In this document: one piece after another, positions 45,863 through 60,657 of the stretch
Layout of the letters: the number at the start of each line of letters is the position of its first letter
How positions within the stretch are numbered: position 1 is the first letter of the stretch
Origin: Pseudomonadota bacterium
Lineage (GTDB): Bacteria; Myxococcota_A; Polyangia; Haliangiales; Haliangiaceae
Direction: 5' to 3'
NCBI GenBank assembly: GCA_023428295.1
Contig: JAEYYV010000131.1
Span: 1 to 64,000 of the forward strand
DNA: 64,000 nt
Position numbers and translations under genes: made by a program
Notes under the pieces: model-generated
Told to the model about the DNA's origin: nothing
Seen by the model: only the letters and a program-made list of their open reading frames with translations
Database searches by the model: none

Positions 45863-48800
45863 CTAGGTAGTTGATCGCAGGAGCAACGCGAGCGATCGAC
45901 TGCGCCAGATCTCGGCGAGCGGATGTGCCCCACCCGTGTACGACCGCTCCGACAGGACATCGACCCACGTGCCCGCGAGCGAGAGCAACGTGTCTCCATA
46001 GCCAGATGCACCGACGCCGAGGCGCGGTACGACGCAGAGAAGATCCTCACCACGCGCGAACGCGAACACGCGATCCGCGTGCGGTCCGTGCGCTGTGATC
46101 GCGCGATACGCGGCGTCGAACAACTGCGGACGATCGCGACGAAGTGCGAGCACGCGGCGCGTGACATCGAGCTTCGCGTGCTCGAGATCCGTCGACGGTT
46201 CGCGCGGCTCGTAGCGATCGCGGTTGTCGGGATCGACGAGCGTGCCGACGCGCAGCTCGCTGCCTTGGTAGAAGTCCGGCACGCCGGGCGCGACGAGCTT
46301 GACGAGCAACATCGCGAGCGAGTTGCGATCACCGTGCGGCGCGATGCGCGCGGCGAGCTGCTCGATCTCGTCGAGGAGAGCGCGATCTTTGTAGACGCGA
46401 TCCAACCACGCACGGCGCGCGGTCTCGTAGCGCTCGTCGGGTTTTCGCCAACTCGTGCGCGTGCGCGCTTCTCGCGTCGCCTTCTCCGCGTAGCGCTGAG
46501 CGCGTTCCACCGAGAGCGGCCACGCACCGACGAGCGTCTGCCACATGGTCAGCTCGAACGCGCGATCACGCGGGACATCGCCCCACCCATCGGCCGCGCG
46601 CTCGCCCCACGATGACACCGACGCCTGCCACACCGCCGGAATCTCCGAGAGCACCGCGAGGCGCGCGCGAACATCTTCGCCGCGCTTCGTATCGTGCGTC
46701 GAGGTGGCGTTCATGTCGCGCATGCGACGGGTCTCGAGGCGTGCGTGCACCTCGTTTGCGGGCGTCGCGAACTGCGCGATGTCAGCGCCCACTTCGCATC
46801 GCGCGAGGAGGCGCACGGCGCGATACGCGAGCGTGTCCTCGTCTCCCTTCGCGACGATCGGTCCCGTCGATTGCTGCGCGACAATGGCGAGCTCTTGCGC
46901 TTCGGGGCTCGGCAGCTCGAACGCGAGCGCGGCCTCGAGGAAGCCGAGCAGATCGGGATCGAGATCGGGCCGTGCTCTTCGCGCGCCCGCGACCGCCTCG
47001 GCGATCCGCGCGCGATCGATCTCGGTGGGCTCGGTGGGCTCGGGGGGCAGCGCGTCGCTGGTCCGGGCACGCGAGAGCGACACCATCGCATCGCTATGCG
47101 AGGGCGGACGGGCGAGCGGCGCGCTGCTCTGCGTGCGTGCGCTCGCGAGCGGTGCGATCAGGCGCGTCGACGTGCGCGCCGTGACCGGCACCTTCTCGAC
47201 GGTGATGTCCTCGCTCTCGTCGGTCGCTGTCCGCGACAGCGCCGGCGAGCCGTCGGGAGGCGTTCCGTGTGCGCGCGCCGGCTCGACGATGTCTTGCAGG
47301 CGGTTTCGATCACGCGTTCGCCGCTTCTCGAGCGCCGGCTCCGCCGCCTGGAGAACGCCGGTCCCCGCGGACGGCGTGTCCTCGCGCCACGGGCGCATCG
47401 GAGCCGTCGTCTCCTCTTTCTTCTTCTTCGACACGTCCGCGCGGATGTCGCCGGGGAGCTCCTCGGGCTCGAGCCTCACGACCTTGTCCGTGTTGCGCCG
47501 CGACTCGGCAAACGCTTCGAGCTTGCTCTTCGAAGGGGAGCGTCCCGTGGACGGCGCCTGGTCGACGCGCGTCATGCGAGTCGTGGTCTCGATCGCTCGC
47601 GGCGCACCGAGATACGTGCGGTACACCGGGTAGTGCGCGAGGACCTCCGCGAGGACGTCCTCGATCTCCGACCGCGTGTAGTCGCGGCAGGCCGGGCTCG
47701 TCGCCGCCGCGCGGACCGCGAGCTCGGTGAGGCGCGACAGCTCCGAGTGCAGCGCGTCGGACATCACCTCGCGCCGAGCGCAGCGCCGCGCGGCGCTCGG
47801 CTCCCACTCCTGTCCCGTGTATGCGGTGAACGTCCGCGTGAGCGCGCTCTCGCCTGCTGGATCGACGAACAGCCGTCCGAGCAGATCCATGAAGTCGTAG
47901 CCGGTGGTGCCGTCCACGGCCCACGCCGGCGGGAGGCCCTCGTGGGGAGCGAGGATCTTCTCGACGAGGATCCAGCGATCCGGACCTGCCACGTCACGCA
48001 GACGAGCGAGGTAGCCCTCGGGATCGCGCAGACCATCGACATGATCCACGCGAACGCCGTCGATGGCGCCCGACGAGAGCCACTCGATCACGCGCGCGTG
48101 GCTCGCGGCGAACACGTCTGGGTCCTCGACGCGCACGCCAGCGAGCGACGTCACGTCGAAGAAGCGCCGGTACGAGAGCTGGCTGCCCGCCACGCTCCAA
48201 TGCGCGAGGCGATAGTTCTGCGCTTCGAGGAGCGCGTCGAGCGCGATCGGATCGCGATTGATCGCCTCGAGCTCCGCCTCGATCGCCTCGCGAACGCTCG
48301 TCGCGCGCGCGAGCTCGTCGAGGCGCTGGAGGAGGATCCCGCGATGCTTGTGCCGGCGGAGGCGCGCGGCTGGCGCTCGCTCGTGCGACGACGGCAACGA
48401 CGCCAGTGACTCGCCGACGTACGCGAGCTCGGCGTGATCGATGGTGTCGCCTGCGCGGCGAACGATGGCGCCGACGGAGCGCGGCGACACGGGGACGAGA
48501 TGATCTCCCGCCCGCACCCAGAACGTCGTCGGATATGCCGCATCCGCGACGACCGGCGCGGGTGTCCACTCGATCGAGAGCTGACCGTTCGCGAGCGCGC
48601 GACCGTAACGCTCGCCGAGGATCGGCAACAGCACGCGATCGTCGGACGTCGCGGACCAATCGACATCGAAAAACGCGGCGTAGTAGCTCGCCGGGCCGTT
48701 CTCGAGGACATCGAGCCACCAGCCGTTACGCGAGCTGGCGATGCACATGTGGTTCGGCACGATGTCGAGCAGGATCCCGAGCCCCGCGTCGTGCGCCGTC

Positions 48801-49017
48801 GTCACGAGCTGGGCGAACGCCTCCTCGCCGCCGAGATCCGTGCTCACGCGAGACGGATCCACGACGTCGTAGCCGTGCGTCGAGCCCTCGGCGGCTTGCA
48901 GCACCGGCGAGAGATACAGGTGCGAGATGCCGAGCTTCACGAGGTGCGGCACCACCGCAGCAGCTTCGCGAAACCCGAAGCCCGGAGCGAGCTGGAGACG
49001 ATACGTGGCGCGCGGCT

Positions 49018-49021
<4 letters not shown>
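45863..49021 (-). CDS. treY: TreY, maltooligosyltrehalose synthase, with large insertion
   Basis: 1,052 residues of the GH13 enzyme that converts the reducing end of maltooligosaccharides to a trehalose unit. Typical blocks are ATYRLQLAPGFGF, LYLSPVLQAAEGSTHGYDV, DIVPNHM, the nucleophile in DGVRVDHVDGL (Asp near 326), VEKILAPHE (acid/base Glu near 354), GTTGYDFMDLL, and STHDTKRGED. It is far longer than the usual 700-850 because of a low-complexity insert at about 472-665 between YPVYRTYLG and TEIDRARI. ATG 49021 overlaps the glgX stop as ATGA. No TreZ gene is in the window. Confidence 0.9.
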
Positions 49022-51128
<2,107 letters not shown>

Positions 51129-51132
<4 letters not shown>

Positions 51133-52106
51133 CGCGGTGCAAATGCTCGCGGAGGAACGAGAGAGCGCGAGCGACGCAGAGCGAGGACCGTCTCGATCCG
51201 TTCGGGCTTGCCCCAGTCGGACCACTCCACACCCGAGAGCTCGAGTGCAGCGAGGCGCTCGGGCGCGCGCTCGAGGATGTCGCGCGAGAAGCTCACCGGT
51301 AGATACGCGCGATAGATGTAATCGATCGCGTCGTCCTCATCCTTGGTGCCGACGAGCGGAACGAACGAATCGAGGATGTCGAGCAGCTGCGGCTCCGTCG
51401 CGCGGCCCAGCTCCCACAGCGCATCGATGGAACCGCAGGTGACCATGGTGTTCCACAGCGCTCCTTTCGAGATCATGTCCTGCGCCGACGACACGGACGG
51501 CTTCTCCACGAAGCGGGTCAGCCGCCGCACTTCCGGTACGTCGGTGAGGTTCTCGCCGAGCGATAGATAGCCGAGCTCGGGATCGGGCTCGGTGGGCTTC
51601 GCTCCGAGGATCACCACGTGATCCGGCAAGCGCCGCGCGACCGAGCGCGCGATGTGAACGTTCTCGATGTACTTCGCGGAAGGCGCCACGTAGTGATCGG
51701 TGGGCGTGATCGTGACCACCGCGTTCGGCGTCCATCGCTTGATCCACGCGAGCGCGACGTACAGCGCGAGGCCGGTGTCGCGCGACGACGGTTGTCGCAG
51801 CACGTGATCGGAGAGACCCTCCAGCTGCGGATACGCGTGCTCGCCGTGATGCGTTCCGATGACCGTGAAGGTTCGCGAGGACGGCGTCAGCTTGTTCAGC
51901 CGCTCGAGCGTGTGCTGGAGCATCGAGCGATTGCCGAGCAGCCGGCAGTACTGTTTGGGGATCCACTGACCGAAGCGGCGGGTCACGTAGTCCGAGAGGC
52001 GGACACCTTCTCCACCGGCCAGAGCTAACGTCCAATCGAGGTCGACAGCATCGCTCTCGACGGGATCCGATGCCGAGGTACGAAGCGCTTGCGTGGCGTC
52101 AGTCAT
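51129..52106 (-). CDS. Mannose-1-phosphate guanylyltransferase-like nucleotidyltransferase
   Basis: 325 residues. N-terminal LALAGGEGVRLSDYV and PKQYCRL match the GxGxRL...PKQ signature of sugar-phosphate nucleotidyltransferases; TPTDHYV and FVEKPS fit the ManC group. It lacks the C-terminal isomerase (cupin) domain of bifunctional ManC. It forms GDP-mannose or a related sugar nucleotide. Adjacent to glgX and treY, it may work in storage or envelope polysaccharide metabolism. Confidence 0.78.
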
Positions 52107-52260
52107 GGGGTTCCGCTCGCATTGCGATGTTCGTGCCGCAGCGCGCAGCACCACCCTGGGCCGCTCTCCGAGGGATGCGACGGAGTTGCCTCGCGAAGTG
52201 TGCGCGGTGGGCGTGCGGGAGCGCGCGGTATCGCGCATCCGAGCGACAACGCACGCGCCA

Positions 52261-52797
52261 TCATGGACTCGTCGCTGGCGAGGTGGTGCCCGATTGGAGT
52301 GCGATTCGAACGCCGCTGGCCATCGCGATCGCGGGGTGATCGGCGAACCACGAGAGCGCACGCTCGGCCTCGCGCAACAGAGGCTCGCGCTCGGCGATCA
52401 TGTCGTCGCAGAAGCGGAACAGGCGGATCTGCTCCTCGCGGCGTGCGACATCGCGGAGCAACCACGCGACATCGATACCGTGACGGACGCCGAGGAGCGT
52501 CGCGCGATACGAGCGCTCGGTCGACAGCATGCGGTCGAACAGGTAGTGCCGCAGCCCCGAGAAGACCTCGCCCACCACGCGCGCCGCGCGCAGGCCGACC
52601 GGCTGGTGCTTCAACATCAGCGCATCGAGGCGCGGGCGCAGGTGCTCCGCGTGCGCGGCGATCGCACGCAGCTTTTCGGCGGGCGGACTGACGGGACGAG
52701 GTCGTGCCTCGCGGGTGGTCTGTATCCCCGCGTCGTGCGCGCTCTGTGCGAGCTCACGACACAACTTCTCCCGCAAACGCTGATGCTCGGTGTTCAT
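52261..52797 (-). CDS. Helical protein of unknown function
   Basis: 178 residues from ATG 52797, no signal peptide. Mostly helical and charged (RPRLDALMLKHQPVGLRAARVVGEVFSG, LSTERSYRATLLGVRHGIDVAWLLRDVARREEQ). No family recognised. Divergent from the hemerythrin gene at 52864 across 66 bases, and upstream of the sugar-nucleotide operon on the same strand. Confidence 0.6.
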   Translation of the reverse strand: MNTEHQRLREKLCRELAQSAHDAGIQTTREARPRPVSPPAEKLRAIAAHAEHLRPRLDALMLKHQPVGLRAARVVGEVFSGLRHYLFDRMLSTERSYRATLLGVRHGIDVAWLLRDVARREEQIRLFRFCDDMIAEREPLLREAERALSWFADHPAIAMASGVRIALQSGTTSPATSP

Positions 52798-52863
52798 ATC
52801 CGCACAGCGAGTGCACGGCATGTGCCGCGATGTCGTGGCCTTCGCGTTGCACGACCACCGAGC

Positions 52864-53373
52864 ATGAAAACCAACACGATCGACGTGCTCGCGCTCCTGG
52901 CCGAGCAGCACTCCGAAGTGGACGAGCTGTTCGAGGCCATCGAGAAGGGCAACGGCAACAAGCACGAGCTCTTCGACGAGCTGGCGGACAAGCTCGCGGC
53001 GCACGCGGCTATCGAGGAGAAGATCTTCTATCCCGCGGTCATGTCGAAGGACACCGAGGAGATCCTCCACGAGTCCGTCGAGGAGCATCTCTCGGTGAAG
53101 CGCTTGATCGCGGATCTGCTCGCGCTCGATCCCGAGGGCGATGGGGACGAGTTCGACGCGAAGATCTCCGTCCTCAAGGAGCAGGTCTCGCATCACGCGC
53201 ACGAGGAGGAAGAGAAGGAGCTGTTCGCGAAGCTGCGTAAGAGTCTCTCGGACGACGAGAGGTCCGCGCTCGGAAACGAGTGCCTCGCGCTGTTCGAGAC
53301 GCTGATCAAGGCCGAGCCGCGGCGTAACGTCCCGGCCGAGACCGCGGAAGCCGCGTCCTTGCCTTCGCTCTGA
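52864..53373 (+). CDS. Hemerythrin-domain protein
   Basis: 169 residues of the HHE type, better matched to the domain than the gene at 7.97 kb: EQHSEVDELFEAI, AAHAAIEEKIFYPA, VEEHLSVKRLI and VSHHAHEEEEKELF give His/Glu ligands in the usual order. Likely a di-iron protein for O2, NO or peroxide sensing or iron storage. It precedes an iron-permease-family gene by 46 bases, a plausible functional pair. Confidence 0.87.
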   Translation: MKTNTIDVLALLAEQHSEVDELFEAIEKGNGNKHELFDELADKLAAHAAIEEKIFYPAVMSKDTEEILHESVEEHLSVKRLIADLLALDPEGDGDEFDAKISVLKEQVSHHAHEEEEKELFAKLRKSLSDDERSALGNECLALFETLIKAEPRRNVPAETAEAASLPSL

Positions 53374-53419
53374 CGGGCGCCTCGCTCGGCGTGGCAGAGG
53401 AGATGCACGAGCTCGTCGC

Positions 53420-53830
53420 ATGTCCCTGCACAACCTGTTTCGGCGACTCGCGCGCGCGACATCGAACGGCATCGGCTCGCCGACCGCGTTCGTGCTCGCG
53501 GTCCTCGTCGTGCTGGCGTGGGCGATCAGCGGTCCGTTCTTCGGCTACTCCGAGACGTGGCAGCTGGTGATCAACACGGGGACGACGATCGTGACGTTCC
53601 TCGTGGTGTTCATGATCCAGAACACGCAGAACCGCGACTCGCGCGCGGTGCACCTGAAGCTCGACGAGCTGATCCGCGTGATGAAGAACGCGCGCAACGA
53701 GCTCGTCGATGTCGAAGACGCGGCGGACGAGGTGCTGGACCGCTATCAAGACGAGTTTCGTGATCTCGAAGACATTCGATCCGTGAGGCGTCGGCAGGCC
53801 AAAACGAATCCTTCGGACGGGCGTCGGTAA
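53420..53830 (+). CDS. Low-affinity iron permease-family protein
   Basis: 136 residues. Two hydrophobic segments (AFVLAVLVVLAWAISGPFFGY and TWQLVINTGTTIVTFLVVFMIQNTQNRDSRAVHLKLDEL) with the family-typical linkage NTGTTIVTFLVVFMIQNTQNRD. The C-terminal third is charged and helical. Despite the family name, transport is unproven for many bacterial members. Downstream of a hemerythrin gene on the same strand. Confidence 0.8.
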   Translation: MSLHNLFRRLARATSNGIGSPTAFVLAVLVVLAWAISGPFFGYSETWQLVINTGTTIVTFLVVFMIQNTQNRDSRAVHLKLDELIRVMKNARNELVDVEDAADEVLDRYQDEFRDLEDIRSVRRRQAKTNPSDGRR

Positions 53831-53896
53831 AGCCTATGAATCAACGACTTGCGCGGTCGTGAGGGGCGCGGGCAACGTGCAGTTGCTGTCGCGTTC

Positions 53897-54757
53897 ATGA
53901 TCCTCAACTACAACCACCTCTACTACTTTCACGTCGCAGCAGTCGAAGGATCGATGGCAGGCGCGGCGCAGCGCCTCGGGGTCACGCAACCCACGATTAG
54001 CGAGCAACTCCGGACTCTCGAACAAGCACTCGGCGTCACGCTGTTCGAACGTGTGCAATCAGGACTTCGTCTCACCGAAGCTGGTCGACTCGCGTTCCTG
54101 CACACGACGCGCATGTTCCTCGCGGGCGAGAACCTCGCGGTCAAGAAGGCTCCGGACCGAGGCACCGCCACGCTCCGGGTCGGCGTGAGCACCGGCCTCC
54201 CGCGATCCGCCACGAACGACTTCCAGCTGCAGCTGATCTCGCGCAGCGAGTGGATCGCGAGCACGCGCACGGCGGACTACGTCGAGCTCATGCGGGCGCT
54301 GCGCACCGGACAGCTCGATCTCGTCCTGTGCGAGCTCGAGCCCTCGCTCGACATGCGTCGCGGGCTCGACGTGAAGGTGATCGAGAAGACGCGCCTCGTC
54401 GTCGTTGCTCCATCGGAGCTGAACGCCGTCGGCGACTGGAGCGCGCACGGCCTCGCTCGGTTTCGCGCGACGTCGCCGTACTGGTGGTCCACGGCGAGCT
54501 ACCTCGCGGAGAAGGGTCGAACGCCGCGCATCGTCGCGGAGGCAGACGACGCGTTGTTCCTCGTGGAGGCCGCGATCCAGAAGAAGTGCATCGCGATCGT
54601 GCCGGAGTCCGCCGCACGCGTCGCGATCGCGGCGAAGCGCCTCGCCGTGATCGACACGATCGACGAGACCGACCTCGCGATCTATGCGCTGTATCACGAC
54701 AACACGCTGGCCCGGACAGCGATCGGGCGGCTCGTGAAACCTCCGCCGCCATGCTGA
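53897..54757 (+). CDS. LysR-family regulator, first of a tandem pair
   Basis: 286 residues. The N-terminal winged-helix domain (NYNHLYYFHVAAVEGSMAGAAQRLGVTQPTISEQLRTLEQ) resembles the NhaR subgroup. The C-terminal effector-binding domain is variable (RVGVSTGLPRS, ELMRALRTGQLDLVLCELEPS). It overlaps the second gene by 7 bases (ATGCTGA). Effector and targets are unknown. ATG 53897 begins directly before the domain. Confidence 0.85.
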   Translation: MILNYNHLYYFHVAAVEGSMAGAAQRLGVTQPTISEQLRTLEQALGVTLFERVQSGLRLTEAGRLAFLHTTRMFLAGENLAVKKAPDRGTATLRVGVSTGLPRSATNDFQLQLISRSEWIASTRTADYVELMRALRTGQLDLVLCELEPSLDMRRGLDVKVIEKTRLVVVAPSELNAVGDWSAHGLARFRATSPYWWSTASYLAEKGRTPRIVAEADDALFLVEAAIQKKCIAIVPESAARVAIAAKRLAVIDTIDETDLAIYALYHDNTLARTAIGRLVKPPPPC

Positions 54758-55606
54758 ACTACAACCATCTTTATTACTTTCACGTCGTCGCGAGTGAGGG
54801 CTCGTTTGCCAATGCCGCCGAGAAACTCGGCGTCACGCAGCCCACGATTAGCGAACAAGTGAAGACGCTCGAACGCACGCTGGGCGCGGCGCTGTTCGAG
54901 CGCCAGCCGGCGGGGCTCCGCCTGACCGAGGAAGGTCGCGCTGCGTTCGAGCACACGTCCGTGATGTTCCGCGCGGGCGGTCACCTTCGCACCGCGCTCG
55001 GTCGCGACCCGAGCGAGACGCCGGTGTTGCGGGTGGGAATCAGCAGCGCTGTAGGACGATCGACGACGACGAGCTTCTTCGTCCCCCTACTCTCGATCCC
55101 CGATTGCCTCCCATCCATCCGCACCCAGGACACCGCAGAGCTCGTGCGTGACCTGCGTGCCGGCGAGCTCGATCTCGTGGTCCTCGAGACCGAGCCACCG
55201 GCGGCCGCGCGCGCCACGCTGGAGGTCGTCTCGCTGGGCGGCATCGCGCTCGACGCCGTCGCCGCACCGACGACCACGCCGGCGCGCGATTGGAGCAACC
55301 TCGCGATCGTCCAGTACCGTGCGAGCTCGCCGTTTCGCGCGAGCATCGACACGCATCTCGCGGAGCACGCGCTGCGTCCCAAGATCGCGGGTGAAGCAGA
55401 AGACGCGCTGCTGCTCGTGGAAGCAGCCGCGCGCGAGGGATTCCTCACCTTCGTGCCTCGACCCGTGGCGCGTCCGGCGATCGACGCCGGTCAGCTCGTC
55501 CGGATCGCGAGTGTGGAGAGTGCCGCCGCGCTGTTCGCGGTGCACGCTCGCACCGATCGCGCGCGAAGCGCCGTGGCGCTCCTCGCGTCGTCGATCACGT
55601 CGTCGG

Positions 55607-55620
<14 letters not shown>
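54751..55620 (+). CDS. LysR-family regulator, second of a tandem pair
   Basis: 289 residues. DNA-binding domain LNYNHLYYFHVVASEGSFANAAEKLGVTQPTISEQVKTLERTLG is nearly the same as the upstream gene, with a more divergent effector domain (RVGISSAVGRSTTTSFF, ELVRDLRAGELDLVVLETEPP). Start overlaps the upstream stop, so both are coupled. It converges on a zinc dehydrogenase gene with a 14-base overlap, which may be a regulatory target, though LysR targets are usually divergent. Confidence 0.86.
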
Positions 55621-56775
<1,155 letters not shown>

Positions 56776-56779
<4 letters not shown>

Positions 56780-57759
56780 CGCGTCACCCCCTTCGTCGCC
56801 GTGGGTTCTGTGGGGACAAACAGCGGCAGGTCGTGCCTCGCGTTGGCTTCGATGACCTCGCGCTCGCTCGGCTGCGCCGGATGCGGGCGCCGCGTGACCG
56901 TGGCGTCGGACATGAGCACTTCGCCCGTCTCCATCACCTGCTTGAGGCGGCGCAGATCGCCTTTGATCTGCGACTTCGAGAAGATCTTCGCGAGCGCCGC
57001 CGACGCACCGAGACCGGTGACGCCGAGCTGCATCTCCACGCGCACCTCGGTCGCGTTGCGCCCTGGCGCCTTCGTGAACGTCACGCGGCCTCGCGTCTTG
57101 ATCATCGACGTCGATTGCCACGCGATCACCTCGCCAGGGATGTCCTCGAGGATCTCGGCTTCCCACGAGACCGTCTTGCCGAGGCTCAGGGGCTTGGACA
57201 CCCAGCGCGAGCGGCGGCTATCGATCACCTCGACCTCCTCGAGATAGTCCATGAACCGCGGGAGGCGCTCGAAGTCGCGATAGAACGCGTAGACCTCGGC
57301 CGGCGGCTTGTTGATGGTGACCGAGAAGATCACCGGGCGATTCGCGTGCGCGTGCGCCTTCTGCGCCTTCACGCTCGCGATCACGTCGAGAGCGGTCACC
57401 CCACCGACGGCGGCGACCGCGCCTGCGAGCTTGAGCGCGCTCGTGCGTCGCGTCGCGCCGATGCCGAGGAGTGCGAGATCGAGAGCGTCACCGGCGACCC
57501 GCGCCCACAGCGGCCAGGGGCGCCGCGGCTGCAACAGCACGTTGATCCCGGCGGCGATCTCTCGTGCGCCCATCAGACGCATCACGACCGATGTCTTCGT
57601 GCTCGGCTCGATGCCGATCAGCCGCGACAGGAATCGCGGCGCTCCGATCTCGGCTGCGCCGAGCGCCAGGCTGAACCATCCGAGACCGCGCGCGAGCGCT
57701 GTCGACGGTGGCATTTCTTCCGACCGGAGCTCGCTCCGGAATGCGTCGATGGAATTCAT
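56776..57759 (-). CDS. Membrane-anchored SRPBCC-domain protein
   Basis: 327 residues. An N-terminal membrane region has several hydrophobic segments (GWFSLALGAAEIGAPRFLSRLIGIEPS, DALDLALLGIG, LAGAVAAVGGVTALDVIASV). An SRPBCC (polyketide cyclase/dehydrase-like) domain then begins at about residue 145 (FSVTINKPPAEVYAFYRDFERLPRFMDYLEEVEV, SWEAEILEDIPGEVIAWQS, RVTFTKAPG). Often seen near stress-induced genes. Co-transcribed with the zinc dehydrogenase; the ligand is unknown. Confidence 0.8.
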
Positions 57760-57961
57760 GACGTGACGCGCAGCAACGATCGAGCCGCAGATTTGGGCAC
57801 CTCACGCATGCAGATCCGAGCGCGCTCGCCTCACTCGTGCGCCTGCGACCGTGACAGCAGAGACAATCGCAGAGCGATCGCGCGTGGAGCTTCCGCGGAG
57901 CGCGATCCCGGCGGCGCACTGCTTGCGTGGATTCGCGCACACGCTTTTCAGGGGACGACTC

Positions 57962-58759
57962 ATGCAACGCAATTCGATCAATCAAGACAACGATCGTATC
58001 GGCTCCAACGGATATCGGCAGATGAACCAAGGCTACGACCGCGACCAGCAGCGCGGCCACGGCATGACCGATGACGACGATCGCTATGGTTCGAATCGCA
58101 GCGTCGGCGGATACGACGACAACCAGTGGAACGACGAGCGTCATCCGCACGACGAGCACGAGCGTGGACGTTGGGGCACCGACCACGAGGGATCGCGAGG
58201 ACACCGCTACCAAGGCGGGATGATCGATGACCGCGATCGCTATCGCCGCGACGAGGCCGAGTTCCAGCGCAGCGGCTACGCCTCGCACGGCGTCTATGAC
58301 CGCAACCGCACGGGCTCGCGCGAGTGGCGCGGTGATCGCCATCGCCTGCATCACGAGGAGTACCCGACCTACGATCGCCCGCAGTACCAGGACCGCGACG
58401 AGCGCGGCCGCTTCAACGACACGGGCGAGGGGCGCCGCTTCACGAGCGGATATCGCGACGACGATCGCTATCGCATGGATCGAGACGATCGGAGCCGCTT
58501 TGGCTCCGACGACACGCGCCGCTATGGCCACCCCGGCTACGGCTACGAGAACCAGGGCTATGGCCAGAACCAGGGCTATGGCCAGAACCAGGGCTACGGC
58601 CGCGGCGGCTACGGTCGCGACGACCGCCGTTTCGACGAGCAGCGCGGCTATGGCGGCAGCGTGTCGAACGACCATCGCACGCGCGACGATCACGATCGTC
58701 GCTGGACCGGTGGCGGCTACGAGGAAGACCGCCGCGGGCGCGGACGCGGTCGCTACTAA
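57962..58759 (+). CDS. Disordered Tyr/Arg/Asp/Gly-rich protein
   Basis: 265 residues from ATG 57962, chosen because AGGGGA lies 7 bases upstream; an upstream start exists. The whole protein is low-complexity: Arg, Asp, Tyr, Gly, Gln, His and Asn dominate (DRDRYRRDEAEF, RYGHPGYGYENQGYGQNQGYG), with almost no hydrophobic core. It resembles prion-like/RG-rich eukaryotic sequences and stress-related disordered proteins of deltaproteobacteria. The tandem 18-base repeat is noted separately. Convergent with the FHA activator across a terminator hairpin. Confidence 0.7.
   Translation: MQRNSINQDNDRIGSNGYRQMNQGYDRDQQRGHGMTDDDDRYGSNRSVGGYDDNQWNDERHPHDEHERGRWGTDHEGSRGHRYQGGMIDDRDRYRRDEAEFQRSGYASHGVYDRNRTGSREWRGDRHRLHHEEYPTYDRPQYQDRDERGRFNDTGEGRRFTSGYRDDDRYRMDRDDRSRFGSDDTRRYGHPGYGYENQGYGQNQGYGQNQGYGRGGYGRDDRRFDEQRGYGGSVSNDHRTRDDHDRRWTGGGYEEDRRGRGRGRY
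58541..58591 (+). repeat. 18-bp in-frame tandem repeat
   Basis: Two exact copies of GGCTATGGCCAGAACCAG (58556-58573, 58574-58591), preceded by a shortened related unit (58541-58555). They encode GYGQNQ repeats within the disordered protein. Confidence 0.85.
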
Positions 58760-58798
58760 CCCCGGCTCGAAGACTCGCCACCCCAACATCCCTGCGAG
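58760..58798 (+). repeat. intergenic repeat, copy 2
   Basis: Begins immediately after the stop codon of the disordered-protein gene. CCCCGGCTCGAAGACTCGC (58760-58778) is identical to copy 1 at 13268-13250 (minus strand). It is followed by CCCCAACATCCCTGCGAG (58781-58798), which is inverted relative to the arrangement at copy 1. One mismatch in 18 bases for the second segment. Confidence 0.7.
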
Positions 58799-58829
58799 CT
58801 CGGTTGGTCGGATCGACACAACCGAGCTC
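58796..58829. terminator. bidirectional terminator hairpin
   Basis: An 11-bp perfect inverted repeat (GAGCTCGGTTG / CAACCGAGCTC) with a 12-base loop, flanked by partly complementary ACCCCA and TGGGGT. It lies between convergent genes (disordered protein and FHA activator). No T-run is evident, so the mechanism may not be strictly intrinsic. Confidence 0.65.
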
Positions 58830-58834
58830 TGGGG

Positions 58835-60247
<1,413 letters not shown>

Positions 60248-60291
60248 GCTGGCGGCACACTACCACACTCGCGGCAGGACCGACCCGAGGA

Positions 60292-60657
60292 CTAGCTCGC
60301 GCAGTGGCGCTCGATGGTGGCGAGGAGCTGGGTGAGCCGCGCCGGCTTGGTCACGTAGTCGACCGCGTCGAGCTTGCTGGCCGCTTGCGACACGTCCGTC
60401 GTCGCGGACACCACGACCACAGGAATCGACGACAGCGTCGGGTCCGCGAGCTGTGCCTCGCGCATCTGCCACCCGTCCATGTTCGGCATCATCAGATCGA
60501 GCAGGATCAAGCACCACGGTTGGCGGCTCCGCAGTGTGGCCAGCGCCTCGATCCCATCGCCCGCACCCAGTGCTTCGTAGCCTCGATCGCGCAGTGCTTC
60601 CACGAGCGTCTCGCGGATCTCGACGTCGTCATCGACGACAAGGATGTGGTGCTTCAT
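60292..60657 (-). CDS. Single-domain response regulator
   Basis: 121 residues, receiver domain only (CheY-like): acidic cluster VVDDD, phospho-acceptor Asp in LILLDLMMP, Thr/Ser in VVVSAT, and Lys in YVTKP. It overlaps the histidine kinase stop by ATGA and is probably phosphorylated by it. No output domain, so it works by protein contact. Confidence 0.92.
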   Translation of the reverse strand: MKHHILVVDDDVEIRETLVEALRDRGYEALGAGDGIEALATLRSRQPWCLILLDLMMPNMDGWQMREAQLADPTLSSIPVVVVSATTDVSQAASKLDAVDYVTKPARLTQLLATIERHCAS

